A stretch of DNA of 35,437 nucleotides, taken from assembly GCA_008017315.1 (NCBI GenBank), contig SSHE01000068.1, forward strand, positions 1-35,437, written 5' to 3'. The notes under the pieces were generated by a model. That model saw only the letters and a program-made list of their open reading frames with translations. It ran no database searches and had not been told where the DNA came from. Below are positions 7,706 through 15,964 of the stretch, in pieces. A program made the position numbers and the translations under genes. Numbering within the stretch: the first letter of the stretch is position 1; the number at the start of each line of letters is the position of its first letter. The stretch comes from Acinetobacter sp. (lineage in GTDB: Bacteria; Pseudomonadota; Gammaproteobacteria; Pseudomonadales; Moraxellaceae).

Positions 7706-8593
7706 CTAAAGCTGTTCAATCTCGGCTATGGATAGACCTGTATATTTGACAATCTTTTCGATTGATTCACCATCAGATTTCATCATCTGTGCCATGCGGT
7801 GTTTTTCTTCAAGTTTGCCTTCTATCTTGCCTTCTATCTTACCCTCTATCACCCCCTCAAGTTTACCCTCGACAAAAGCCGTATCAATGGTGTTTTTATA
7901 ATCACGGTAAATATTCAGGTTACGCTCATATTGCAACCAATCTTCTTTGTTCAATTTGGCAAGTTCGGCAGTGGCAAAAGCCTGAACAAATATACTGTCT
8001 TTAAAAATATTCGGGATATGCTGAAAGTCCTCCAAATGCTTGATAAAGTATAACCATTGGTCTAAACGGCTGATTAATTCGTGTTCCTGTTTGTTAAAAT
8101 TGGGCATTTCCAAATAGATAAAACTTAATTTATCATAAAATACTTTATTATTTTGGTTCTTAAGCTGTACCGTATGCACCACTTCACTACGTTCGGGTTC
8201 ACTTTCATAATCATCAAAGGTGAAATCTAAGATGCCAATGCAATACACCGCTTTTAATTCAAAACTCCAGCTGCCGCCTTTTTTGGCTTCTTCCTGAATC
8301 GGAAAGGTGGAATAGTAAACCATTCGGTCTTTAAAAAAAGACTGTTTAGCCTTTTGCAATTCGACGATAAATTTTTCACCGCTTGGGCTTTCACAATAAA
8401 TATCGTAAATGGCTTTGCGTGTGTGCTCATTCTGCCCAAATTGTTCGGTATTTTTAAAACTTAAATCGGCGATTTGATGATGTGCAGGTAAAAGGCTATT
8501 TAAAAAATCCATCAATAGCGGTTTGCTGGCTTCTTCACCAAAGATTTTTTTAAAACCAAAATCCGTATAGGGGTTGATATATTTCGCTTGCAT
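7706..8593 (-). CDS. Rpn/PDDEXK_2-family nuclease ('transposase-like'), 295 aa
   Basis: The start is ATG 8593 because AGGAGG lies 6 nt before it; the ATG 21 nt upstream lacks a site. The N-terminus YINPYTDFGFKKIFGEE is the hallmark of the PD-(D/E)XK nuclease family PF12784, often called a transposase and related to Rpn recombination-promoting nucleases. The core shows AIYDIYCESPSGEKFIVELQ (D...E-x-Q) and then 'DRMVYYSTF'. The C-terminus has an EGK(L/I) repeat (about residues 242-261) and a short helix-turn-helix-like end, SIEKIVKYTGLSIAEIEQL. Such genes are often gained and lost. It follows dcd by 28 nt and precedes two Uma2 genes. DNA cleavage is likely by family; a true transposition role is not supported, since no terminal repeats are seen. 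Confidence 0.88.
   Translation of the reverse strand: MQAKYINPYTDFGFKKIFGEEASKPLLMDFLNSLLPAHHQIADLSFKNTEQFGQNEHTRKAIYDIYCESPSGEKFIVELQKAKQSFFKDRMVYYSTFPIQEEAKKGGSWSFELKAVYCIGILDFTFDDYESEPERSEVVHTVQLKNQNNKVFYDKLSFIYLEMPNFNKQEHELISRLDQWLYFIKHLEDFQHIPNIFKDSIFVQAFATAELAKLNKEDWLQYERNLNIYRDYKNTIDTAFVEGKLEGVIEGKIEGKIEGKLEEKHRMAQMMKSDGESIEKIVKYTGLSIAEIEQL
7811..7870. repeat. 12-bp tandem repeat inside the Rpn-type gene
   Basis: Five 12-bp units of the form GA(A/G)GG(T/C)AA(A/G)(C/A)T(T/A) on the minus strand encode EGKL, EGVI, EGKI, EGKI and EGKL. Units differ by a few bases. Because 12 is a multiple of three, copy changes would lengthen or shorten the linker before the C-terminal helix without breaking the frame. 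Confidence 0.85.
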
Positions 8594-8621
8594 TTTAATC
8601 CTCCTATGCGACATACCATAT

Positions 8622-9191
8622 TCAAGCTTTGGGTAAGGTTACGCCTGTTTGTCCTTGGTATTTTCCACCACGGTCTTTGTAGGAGGTTTCACAGACTTCA
8701 TCACTTTCAAAGAACAGCATCTGTGCCACGCCTTCGCCTGCGTAAATTCGTGCTGGTAAGTTAGTGGTATTGGAAAATTCCAATGTCACATGTCCTTCCC
8801 ATTCAGGCTCTAGTGGTGTGACATTGACGATAATACCACAGCGTGCATAGGTGGATTTCCCTAAACAAATGGTCAAAACATTGCGTGGAATGCGGAAGTA
8901 TTCAACCGTGCGTGCCAGTGCAAATGAGTTTGGGGGGATAATGCAGACATCTGCCTCGATATCAATAAAGCTTTTATCATCAAAGTTTTTGGGATCGACA
9001 ATCGCCGAGTGAACATTGGTAAATACTTTAAATTCTCTCGCACAGCGTACATCATAGCCATAGCTGGATACACCGTAGGAAATCTGCTTTTCACCCTTTT
9101 CGTCATAGCGAATCTGATTGGGTGCAAAGGGTTCAATCATGCCATGCTGTTCGCTCATTGCTCGAATCCAGCGATCTGATTTTATGCTCAT
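8622..9191 (-). CDS. dcd: dCTP deaminase
   Basis: Converts dCTP to dUTP in the cytoplasm, feeding dTMP synthesis. The 189-residue length is normal. The family signature [19 protein letters not shown] is present, followed by [10 protein letters not shown], which holds the catalytic glutamate, and a C-terminal [16 protein letters not shown] that closes over the triphosphate. N-terminal '[12 protein letters not shown]' is typical of the gammaproteobacterial enzyme. It lies 71 nt after rpe with a hairpin between them, so it may be partly uncoupled from rpe transcription. The Rpn-type gene follows on the same strand. Confidence 0.96.
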   Translation of the reverse strand: MSIKSDRWIRAMSEQHGMIEPFAPNQIRYDEKGEKQISYGVSSYGYDVRCAREFKVFTNVHSAIVDPKNFDDKSFIDIEADVCIIPPNSFALARTVEYFRIPRNVLTICLGKSTYARCGIIVNVTPLEPEWEGHVTLEFSNTTNLPARIYAGEGVAQMLFFESDEVCETSYKDRGGKYQGQTGVTLPKA

Positions 9192-9224
9192 ATTTTTTAT
9201 ATCTCTGATTTGTTTAAAGTTTAA

Positions 9225-9241
9225 ATAAGCTGCCAGCTTAT
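9225..9241 (-). terminator. Hairpin between rpe and dcd, possible weak terminator
   Basis: Perfect 8-bp arms ATAAGCTG and CAGCTTAT are separated by one base. On the minus strand the stem is followed by TTAAACTTTAAAC, which is only moderately T-rich. It could terminate or attenuate rpe transcripts before dcd. Confidence 0.45.
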
Positions 9242-9262
9242 CCTTTAGAATAATATGGATAT

Positions 9263-9949
9263 TTAGGTAGCCCAGCTCCCGACTTTTGCCAACTCGCTAC
9301 GCATCTCATCAATCACGGTTTTATAATCAGGTTTACCAAAAATTGCTGAGCCTGCTACAAACATATCTGCCCCTGCTTCGGCGATTTCTCGGATATTACT
9401 CGGATTGACCCCGCCGTCGATTTCCAAGCGAATATCAAAACCGCTATTGTCGATGATGTGTCGTGCTTGACGAAGTTTGTCTAATGCCGAGGGTAAAAAT
9501 TTCTGCCCACCAAAGCCTGGATTGACGCTCATAATGAGGATTTGATCCACTTTATCCAGCACATAATCCAAATAGTGCAAAGGCGTTGCAGGATTAAAAA
9601 CCAAGCCTGCTTTTGCACCCCCTGAGCGAATCAGTTGTAATGAGCGGTCAATATGTGCAGATGCTTCGGGATGAAAGGTAATGATATCCGCTCCAGCCTC
9701 CAAAAAGTCACCAATCATTCTATCTACAGGCGACACCATGAGATGTACATCAATCGCTGCTTGAATGCCGTATTTTTTGAGTGCCGAGCAAATATGTGCA
9801 CCAAAGGTGAGATTGGGGACATAGTGGTTATCCATGACATCAAAATGTACAACATCCGCACCTGCTGCTAATACGTTTTCTACTTCTTCGCCCAAACGAG
9901 CAAAGTCTGCGGATAAAATAGATGGAGCGATTAAATAAGGCTTGGACAT
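9263..9949 (-). CDS. rpe: Ribulose-phosphate 3-epimerase
   Basis: Interconverts ribulose-5-phosphate and xylulose-5-phosphate in the pentose phosphate pathway. The 228-residue TIM barrel starts with the typical [27 protein letters not shown] holds His35 and the catalytic Asp37, IDVHLMV holds the metal ligand His69, and [12 protein letters not shown] holds the second catalytic acid Asp178. '[11 protein letters not shown]' is the flexible phosphate loop. AGGTGA lies before ATG 9949, and a TGTTATACT extended -10 lies 27 nt further up. It is the first gene of its transcript, with dcd downstream. Confidence 0.96.
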   Translation of the reverse strand: MSKPYLIAPSILSADFARLGEEVENVLAAGADVVHFDVMDNHYVPNLTFGAHICSALKKYGIQAAIDVHLMVSPVDRMIGDFLEAGADIITFHPEASAHIDRSLQLIRSGGAKAGLVFNPATPLHYLDYVLDKVDQILIMSVNPGFGGQKFLPSALDKLRQARHIIDNSGFDIRLEIDGGVNPSNIREIAEAGADMFVAGSAIFGKPDYKTVIDEMRSELAKVGSWAT

Positions 9950-9976
9950 GGTTCACCTGCTGTGTCTTTTGACAGT

Positions 9977-9985
9977 AGTATAACA
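9977..9985 (-). promoter_or_regulatory. Extended -10 promoter element for rpe
   Basis: TGTTATACT on the minus strand combines an extended TG with a TATACT -10 hexamer. No good -35 is visible, as is common for extended -10 promoters. The leader before ATG 9949 would be about 20 nt. Confidence 0.45.
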
Positions 9986-10001
9986 GAGTTTTACACTGAC
10001 A

Positions 10002-11420
10002 TTATTTGGCTTTGAGCATGAATGGAATGGTCTGCTTTGGTGTTGGTGATATATTCACCGCTGCATTGGGAAATAAACTCCGTTCAAATTGCGGCAAAAT
10101 AAGTTTCATATTTTCACCAACCACCCACTGTGGTTCGGAGGGTTCAAAACCCTGTGCCATTTCCCATTTGGTGACGGTTTTTTGTGCCTGTGTAAAAGCA
10201 GATTGTAGGCTATTGTTTTCACGCAATGCTTCATCAAAGAACGCACGCCCAAAATAGGTATAATCCAGCTCATTATGACAACCAAAAGATTCACGGTCTG
10301 CCGCAGATGCCGTAATAATCAAGGTATCTGGAGATTGCAACGCTGGAATAAAACTGCCCGAATAGCAAGATGAAATGACAATCACACGCCAGCGAATCCC
10401 TGTACTATCCAGTGCTTGACGTAGCCATTTCGGATCCATGGTATCCATCGCAATCGGTTCGACAGACAATTCAAATTGATTCACCAGCCCATGCGAGGTG
10501 AGATAAAGAAAGAGGACATCATTGTCACGATTCATCAGCGAACCTATACGGTTGAGTGTCCGCTGAATGCTGGTTGGGGTTGCCATGGGCAAGGTTTCTG
10601 TCGTCGCATCATTATTAATCAAAGCAATCGAGCGTCCATACATGCCAAAGCGTGTATCAAATTGTGCTTTAATCCGTTCCACTTCAGATTTAAATACATC
10701 CTGATAGGCTGCACCTGCAACCCCCATAAAATACCATTGCGTGTCGGCATATAGACTCGGTTGTAATGCTTGCAAATCTTGCTGAAGCAAATCAGACTGG
10801 GCATACAGTGCTTTTTCGGTCAATGTCGGTTGTACAGGTTCGACTTTCCAAATAGGCTGATCTTGTACCGATAATTGCCAAACCACAAGGGTAAATAATG
10901 TGGTCAGTAAAATCAGGATGCGTTCCCACCACGGCCAACGCAATGTACGTGCCAACACCCAAACCAATGCCAAACTTTGCCAGACAAAAAGCAACATAAA
11001 CAGGTCTGGTAAATAGCGATAACTAAAATTAGGCAATAAATCCTGTTGCCCTAAATACTGTAATAAACTTTGTAATAAGGCGACATTGACATCCAAGACC
11101 AGCCATAAAATCGCTGGCACAAGCATAATCCGTTGCCATTCGGTACGCTGGGATAAGAAAATCCCTGCAATGAGGGCAATGAATGGCCAAAGTAAATAGC
11201 TAATCAATCCTTGTGGGTTAAAATCCCCCTGCTCACCCGTACTTAACCAGCTAAACAAGACATTGGCCAAACAACCTGCAACCCCCCAGAATAGAAGCTG
11301 TATAGGTGTAGGGGCAACCCAATCCAAGCTGCGTTTAGCACCCAGAAATAGCCACATCCCAGCGATCTGATTCTTCCGTAAGTTTTGCCAAAAAAACGGG
11401 GTGGCTTTGATTTCAATCAT
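10002..11420 (-). CDS. Membrane-anchored caspase-like C13-family peptidase, 472 aa
   Basis: The N-terminal half has about five hydrophobic segments (roughly residues 40-58, 75-90, 98-122, 138-158 and 167-185), so the protein is anchored in the inner membrane. The C-terminal half is a caspase-fold domain of the peptidase C13 (legumain-like) clan. It has the catalytic pair His310 in FLYLTSHG and Cys352 in VIVISSCYSG, both after hydrophobic strands as expected. 'FMGVAGAAYQDVFKSE' marks the first strand of the fold. Which side of the membrane the domain faces cannot be decided from sequence alone; the even or odd count of segments is uncertain. Substrate and role are unknown. It stands alone between rsmJ and rpe on the same strand, with 187 nt upstream containing a strong inverted repeat. 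Similar proteins occur in Acinetobacter as I recall. Confidence 0.85.
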   Translation of the reverse strand: MIEIKATPFFWQNLRKNQIAGMWLFLGAKRSLDWVAPTPIQLLFWGVAGCLANVLFSWLSTGEQGDFNPQGLISYLLWPFIALIAGIFLSQRTEWQRIMLVPAILWLVLDVNVALLQSLLQYLGQQDLLPNFSYRYLPDLFMLLFVWQSLALVWVLARTLRWPWWERILILLTTLFTLVVWQLSVQDQPIWKVEPVQPTLTEKALYAQSDLLQQDLQALQPSLYADTQWYFMGVAGAAYQDVFKSEVERIKAQFDTRFGMYGRSIALINNDATTETLPMATPTSIQRTLNRIGSLMNRDNDVLFLYLTSHGLVNQFELSVEPIAMDTMDPKWLRQALDSTGIRWRVIVISSCYSGSFIPALQSPDTLIITASAADRESFGCHNELDYTYFGRAFFDEALRENNSLQSAFTQAQKTVTKWEMAQGFEPSEPQWVVGENMKLILPQFERSLFPNAAVNISPTPKQTIPFMLKAK

Positions 11421-11448
11421 ATTTCATCTAAATCTAGGGCTGGGAGAA

Positions 11449-11485
11449 AATATTGCAGGTGGTATCATCATGACCATGCAATATT
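11449..11485. terminator. Inverted repeat upstream of the C13 peptidase gene: terminator, attenuator or operator
   Basis: Perfect 9-bp arms AATATTGCA (11449-11457) and TGCAATATT (11477-11485) enclose a second 4-bp stem, TGGT/ACCA, with a GG bulge. On the minus strand the stem is followed by TTCTCCC after the terminal ATT, giving a short T-run. It starts 28 nt before the peptidase start codon, so it may end the tsaB-uppP-rsmJ transcript, attenuate the peptidase, or bind a regulator. Confidence 0.45.
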
Positions 11486-11608
11486 ATCATAGTGTAAGTA
11501 CTTATTTTTTTTTGACAATAACTATTCACGCTGTACCAACAAATATCATGATGATTTTTTCAGATGATGTTTGAACGAGGCAACATTTTTATTTGATATA
11601 GACAGCAT

Positions 11609-12415
11609 TTATTCATGCCGAAAATATCCATCAAAACGACAGGCATCGCCCTGCCACTGATGTTGTGGTATCTGGGCAGCAAGTGGAACAGCATAGCGTG
11701 GACGTTTAACAATCACACGCATGGCTTTATTTTGTGCCAATGTCAGTAAATTTTCACCCAAATCCATTTCGCCTTCAACAGGGAGTAATAGATGTAAAAG
11801 CTGCATCTGTTTTTTGACCTGTGCTTGCTTTTTTTCTTGCTTTTGATTGGCATCACGTGCTGGAAACATCGGATCAAGATAAATCACATCGAAGGCATGT
11901 TCTGGTATTTGTTGCAAATATTCGGCTGCATCGGCATGAATTAAGGTAATACGCTGGGCAGTTGCAGCCAGTAAAGGCTGCTGTTTTGCCTGTGCCAGTG
12001 CGGATTCTAATAACACAAATACTATCGGATGACGTTCTGATAGCGTTACTTCTGCCCCCAACCATGCTAAAAGCAAGCCATCATGCCCCAAGCCAGCCGT
12101 GGCATCCAGTATGCTGCTGGTTTTGTTCATCTGACAGGCTCGGGCAATCAGTTCATTTTTAATGGTTGCCCGTTTTAAGCGGTGCAATTCTTCATGCCAT
12201 GCAGGCTGCATTTTCATACCATTGGCGGCTAACCACAAACCATTTTCATCGACAATCAGGCTTAATTCGGGATGCAGCCGTAAGAATTTGGCATTTATCA
12301 CATCAATGATATGTAGCTTGGTTTGCACTCGTAATGCCGTCAGTCGTTGCTGCCACTGCTGTGCAATATATTCATCCTGCGGCGTACTGTACAATATAAA
12401 AGCGAAATCAACCAT
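11609..12415 (-). CDS. rsmJ: 16S rRNA (guanine-1516-N2)-methyltransferase
   Basis: SAM-dependent methyltransferase that modifies G1516 of 16S rRNA. The SAM-binding motif [12 protein letters not shown] (about residues 102-113) and the family-specific [10 protein letters not shown] (179-188) are both present; the latter is characteristic of RsmJ (YhiQ). '[11 protein letters not shown]' near the end is also typical. At 268 residues it is slightly longer than the E. coli enzyme. Its ATG directly follows the TAA of uppP with no gap, so translation is probably coupled. It is the last gene of tsaB-uppP-rsmJ. Confidence 0.93.
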   Translation of the reverse strand: MVDFAFILYSTPQDEYIAQQWQQRLTALRVQTKLHIIDVINAKFLRLHPELSLIVDENGLWLAANGMKMQPAWHEELHRLKRATIKNELIARACQMNKTSSILDATAGLGHDGLLLAWLGAEVTLSERHPIVFVLLESALAQAKQQPLLAATAQRITLIHADAAEYLQQIPEHAFDVIYLDPMFPARDANQKQEKKQAQVKKQMQLLHLLLPVEGEMDLGENLLTLAQNKAMRVIVKRPRYAVPLAAQIPQHQWQGDACRFDGYFRHE

Positions 12416-13240
12416 TTACCACAATGTCCAACCTGTAAAAACAAACAATAAAATGATTAATCCTGAAATAATCCGATAATAGGCAAAAATCATAAAATCA
12501 CGTTTGGCAACATAAGCGACCAAAGCACGAATCAACAGTAAAGCCGAAACAAACGAAACAATTAAACCAACTGCAACCACCGACCAATCATCACCACTTT
12601 GTAAAATATGACGGCTTTGCCATAAATCCAATAATCCTGCACCAATAATCACAGGAATCCCCAAAAAAAAGGAAAATTCGGTAGCAGATTTGCGAGATAA
12701 ACCCAACATCATGCCACCGATAATGGTTGCTCCAGAACGAGATGTCCCTGGAATTAAAGATAACACCTGAATTAAACCAATATAAACCGCTTGTTTAAAA
12801 CTGATATTTTCGACTTCTGGGGCATTAATTTTTGTCGGATTTTTTTCTACCCAAATAATAATAAAACCACCCACAATTAAACCCATAGCAACAGCAATAT
12901 CATTGAACAACAGTTCTTTTACAGCCTGCCCCCAAAGTAAACCAACCACGACTATCGGAATAGATGCCAAAATCAGACCAACCCCCAAACGTCGCCCTTG
13001 TGGTTCACCTGTCACAATGCCTGTGGCTGCTCCCCAAAGTCTTGACCAATATTCATAAATCACGGCTGCGATTGCCCCCATTTGAATGGCAATCACAAAA
13101 ACAGCACTTTTTTCTTTCGTCCAAAAATCCATTAATTCTGAAGCTAAAATCAAATGCCCTGTACTTGAAATAGGTAAAAATTCGGTAATACCTTCGACAA
13201 TACCCATGACGACGGCTTTCAAAAGCAGAAGTAAATCCAT
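12416..13240 (-). CDS. uppP: Undecaprenyl-diphosphatase
   Basis: Integral membrane enzyme that dephosphorylates undecaprenyl diphosphate to recycle the lipid carrier for peptidoglycan and surface polysaccharides; overproduction gives bacitracin resistance (bacA). Both catalytic motifs are present: the Glu-rich VEGITEFLPISSTGHL (residues 15-30) and PGTSRSGATI (164-173). Several hydrophobic helices and the 274-residue length fit the family. No convincing Shine-Dalgarno sequence precedes ATG 13240 (the 15 nt upstream read GGATTCTCCTT), so initiation may be weak or depend on tsaB translation 20 nt upstream. It abuts rsmJ. Confidence 0.96.
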   Translation of the reverse strand: MDLLLLLKAVVMGIVEGITEFLPISSTGHLILASELMDFWTKEKSAVFVIAIQMGAIAAVIYEYWSRLWGAATGIVTGEPQGRRLGVGLILASIPIVVVGLLWGQAVKELLFNDIAVAMGLIVGGFIIIWVEKNPTKINAPEVENISFKQAVYIGLIQVLSLIPGTSRSGATIIGGMMLGLSRKSATEFSFFLGIPVIIGAGLLDLWQSRHILQSGDDWSVVAVGLIVSFVSALLLIRALVAYVAKRDFMIFAYYRIISGLIILLFVFTGWTLW

Positions 13241-13260
13241 AAGGAGAATCCAAAATTAAA

Positions 13261-13923
13261 CTAAGAGGAACGTTGTTCGGCTATTTTTTTCCACGCATTG
13301 TCACGCAAATACACAGGAAGTGCCTGATCGGCAGATACTACTTTTCCCTGCTGCAAATTGAACCGTGCAATTTCAGCAATATCTTGTGCATTGGCATAGG
13401 CTAATTTTGTATGATTGTCGTGACCAAGCAATGCCGCACCTGTACCCACAACTGCCGCATAAGCTTGCTGACAAGCTTGTGCATAATTGAGTAACTGTTC
13501 TTCGGTTTCTGCTTGCATGATGCCGTCTGCATCCACACCAAACTGCCCAAAATAAACCTCATTCATACGTGCATCTATCACGGTAGTGACTTGTGTTAGA
13601 CCTGCTTCACGATAAGCATGTTGAGCCAATGCCTGTAAAGTAGATACAGCGATCACAGGCAAGTCATGCGTCCATGCCAAAGCCTGCGTCACTGCCGCAT
13701 TAATCCGCACGCCACTAAATGCACCAGGCCCACGACTAAATGCAATCGCTGCAAGATCTTGCCACGTGGTTTGGGTGTGTGCCATCCCCTGCTCTATCAT
13801 CGGCAAAATAAGCTGGGTTTGCATACGAGGTTCGGTGTTGGACTGAAAATATAACAACCGTTCGGCATCAACGATCGCAACCGAGCATTGTTCATTGGCT
13901 GTTTCCAAAGCAAGTATTTTCAT
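13261..13923 (-). CDS. tsaB: tRNA threonylcarbamoyladenosine biosynthesis protein TsaB
   Basis: Partner of TsaD and TsaE in making the t6A modification of ANN-decoding tRNAs; ASKHA fold without its own catalytic activity. The N-terminal MKILALETANEQCSVAI and the AFSRGPGAFSGVRI loop are diagnostic. The start is ATG 13923; a TTG two codons earlier is possible but unlikely. No strong ribosome-binding site is seen. The 220-residue length is normal. First gene of tsaB-uppP-rsmJ, divergent from a Uma2 gene across 121 bp. Confidence 0.93.
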   Translation of the reverse strand: MKILALETANEQCSVAIVDAERLLYFQSNTEPRMQTQLILPMIEQGMAHTQTTWQDLAAIAFSRGPGAFSGVRINAAVTQALAWTHDLPVIAVSTLQALAQHAYREAGLTQVTTVIDARMNEVYFGQFGVDADGIMQAETEEQLLNYAQACQQAYAAVVGTGAALLGHDNHTKLAYANAQDIAEIARFNLQQGKVVSADQALPVYLRDNAWKKIAEQRSS

Positions 13924-14044
13924 ATGCAAGTGGCTTTTGGGTCTATTTTTCGTGGTGGGATATGATAGCGTTTTTTGTCGTGTACTACATTCATTATTTT
14001 GCCTATGTTATGATAATAAAAACGCACGCCATTTAAGGTCTGAT

Positions 14045-14698
14045 ATGAATATTGCATTAAACAATACTGCTGATATCGCACAAATATGGACCGAACAAGA
14101 ATATTTTGTGCTAGAACAACAAACTGGATTACGTCATGAATTTGTCAATGGTAAAGTTTCTGCTATGGTGGGTGGAAGCTTTAATCACGCTCGTCTAGTG
14201 AGCACATTCTCCCGATTAATCGGCAATCATCTTGATGGTCATCCATGTGAAGTCTTTGCCGAAAGTACCAAAATTAAAGTACCAGCACATCGCAACAACA
14301 ATAATTATTGTTATCCTGATGTGGTTGTTGATTGTAATGTGCAAGATGCAACAGACAACATCCTCACCACCCCTATACTTTTGATTGAGGTGATTTCCAA
14401 TTCCAGTCATCGCCATGACAAATTAACCAAACGTAATTTATACGAGCAGATTCCAAGTTTACAGGAATATGTCACGGTTGAACAAAATAGTGTAGAAATC
14501 AATATCCGTCGCCGTCGCACAGGTTGGCAAATTGAACAATTCTTTCTTGGGGATGATGTGACTTTTGAATCTATTCATCTGACTGTTCATGTAGAGTCTT
14601 TATATCAACGAGTAGATAATGAAGAAATGTTACTTTGGCTTGCAGAAAAAGCACAGCAAGCCAAAGATACTCAGGACACACCAAAACAAGATGATTAA
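14045..14698 (+). CDS. Uma2-family PD-(D/E)XK endonuclease-fold protein, 217 aa (copy 3)
   Basis: The start is ATG 14045 with AAGG at 8 nt; the frame extends upstream but without family similarity. The Uma2 layout is visible: EQEYFVLEQQTGLRHEFVNG, then 'VFAESTKIKV', CYPDVVVDCNV with the PD acidic residue, ILLIEVISNSSHRHDKLTK, and 'LQEYVTVEQNSVEINIRRRR'. It matches the minus-strand copy at 6463 more closely than the copy at 7085, which points to duplication or separate acquisition. It stands alone on the plus strand in an otherwise minus-strand housekeeping region, and its stop overlaps the end of the convergent carbonic anhydrase gene by 4 bp. An Asn run (NNNNY) replaces the loop before the catalytic strand. 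Confidence 0.88.
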   Translation: MNIALNNTADIAQIWTEQEYFVLEQQTGLRHEFVNGKVSAMVGGSFNHARLVSTFSRLIGNHLDGHPCEVFAESTKIKVPAHRNNNNYCYPDVVVDCNVQDATDNILTTPILLIEVISNSSHRHDKLTKRNLYEQIPSLQEYVTVEQNSVEINIRRRRTGWQIEQFFLGDDVTFESIHLTVHVESLYQRVDNEEMLLWLAEKAQQAKDTQDTPKQDD

Positions 14699-15228
14699 AG
14701 CTGAAATACCTTTAACTCATCCCGAAACTTTTTAAAATGTGCTGCATAATGCAAAGCACTCATTTTATTCATCATCACCACCTGTTCCGAAGCTTCCTTG
14801 ACCACTTTGGCAGGTGAACCCATCACAATGGAATTGTCTGGAATCACTTTACCTTCTGGTACGAGTGCATTTGCCCCGATAATACAGTTTTTGCCAATCA
14901 CCGCACGATTGAGCACCACCGCATTAATCCCAATCAAGGTATTATCGCCAATGGTACAGCCATGTAACATGGCTTGATGACCAACTGTTACATATTCACC
15001 AAGCGTTAATTCAATCCCTGCATCGGTATGCAAAACTGCATTTTCTTGAATATTGCTAAAATCACCAATCTTAATCAGAGAATTATCGCCACGAATCACC
15101 GCACCAAACCAGACGCTGACTTCACTGCCTAATTCAACATTGCCGATCACTGTTGCATTATCTGCTACCCAACCATTCCATGGGTTCACGGTCGTGGTTG
15201 GGTGTAAACTTCCAAGTTGATACAACAT
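14695..15228 (-). CDS. Gamma-class carbonic anhydrase-like hexapeptide protein (YrdA type)
   Basis: A left-handed beta-helix protein of 177 residues made of hexapeptide repeats (for example AVIRGDNSLIKIGDFSNIQ). The three histidines expected to bind a metal are present: His67 in VLHTD, and His84 and His89 in VGHQAMLHG. Family members are trimeric; some are carbonic anhydrases while YrdA-type proteins often lack measurable activity, so the reaction is uncertain. It starts 11 nt after the NUDIX gene's stop on the same strand and converges with the Uma2 gene. Confidence 0.9.
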   Translation of the reverse strand: MLYQLGSLHPTTTVNPWNGWVADNATVIGNVELGSEVSVWFGAVIRGDNSLIKIGDFSNIQENAVLHTDAGIELTLGEYVTVGHQAMLHGCTIGDNTLIGINAVVLNRAVIGKNCIIGANALVPEGKVIPDNSIVMGSPAKVVKEASEQVVMMNKMSALHYAAHFKKFRDELKVFQL

Positions 15229-15239
15229 ACGCTATTCCT

Positions 15240-15842
15240 TTAAGGTTTTGGTGCATTGAGTAAGAATGGCCATTCCTTTCGATAGCCTAAACCTCGACTC
15301 AACAACGAAATCATGATTCGTGCTGTTAATCCCCACACGATTTCATTATCAAAATGAAAACTTGGAAAGTAAAGATCATGCTCAGCAAATCTTACAGGAT
15401 ATGCCTGAGGAGGACTATCAATAAACGTTCGCAATGGCATATAAAAGATGCGATCAATTTCACTTGGCTGTGGGATTAGCAGAACTTGTGGTGGAATTAA
15501 ACCAACAATAGGTTTTACAATCATGCCGCTACGTGCTTTTTGTATCGGTAACTCACCAAGTAATTGCACATCAAAAGGATTTAAAGCGATTTCTTCCTGT
15601 GCTTCTCGAAGTGCCACCACAATATTGCTGGTATCTCCCTTTTCACGCCGTCCACCAGGGAACGATACTTCACCTGCATGATGACGCATCTGTGCCGCAC
15701 GACGTGTCAAAATCACCTGTGGATTTTGCTCTTGGGTAATGGCAATCAAGACCGCCGCATCTGCTGCTTTGCTGCGGTTTTGGAAAGATAAATTTTGCTG
15801 TAACTGGTCGATAAGTTTTGTAGGCTCTAACAACAATGACAT
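15240..15842 (-). CDS. CoA pyrophosphatase-type NUDIX hydrolase
   Basis: The start is ATG 15842 with GAGG 6 nt upstream; a TTG two codons earlier has no better support. The 200-residue protein has the NUDIX box from about Gly63, 'GGRREKGD...ALREAQEEIAL', preceded by the extended 'MRHHAGEVSFPGG' that typifies the CoA/acyl-CoA pyrophosphatase group (NudL/YeaB). The final Gly of the box is Ala, a change common in this group. It should cleave CoA or its derivatives to phosphopantetheine and 3',5'-ADP. It precedes the carbonic anhydrase-like gene by 11 nt and is divergent from a second NUDIX gene. Confidence 0.9.
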   Translation of the reverse strand: MSLLLEPTKLIDQLQQNLSFQNRSKAADAAVLIAITQEQNPQVILTRRAAQMRHHAGEVSFPGGRREKGDTSNIVVALREAQEEIALNPFDVQLLGELPIQKARSGMIVKPIVGLIPPQVLLIPQPSEIDRIFYMPLRTFIDSPPQAYPVRFAEHDLYFPSFHFDNEIVWGLTARIMISLLSRGLGYRKEWPFLLNAPKP

Positions 15843-15964
15843 ATACAACCTCGAATGACCTAAACCTTGTTCATTTTATAAATACGTTATCACAGTTCTC
15901 TTGATGCAGAAGGTATTTTTTTACGATATGCTTCCATCATATCAATTTGTGTTATAGAAAAAAT

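Noticed and set aside
7706..8593. Insertion sequence, because the Rpn-type gene family is sometimes named 'transposase'
   Set aside because: No terminal inverted repeats, target duplication or DDE motif is visible; the protein is a PD-(D/E)XK nuclease.
13895..14044. N-terminal extension of the third Uma2 protein
   Set aside because: The extra 50 codons do not resemble Uma2 proteins and ATG 14045 has a ribosome-binding site.
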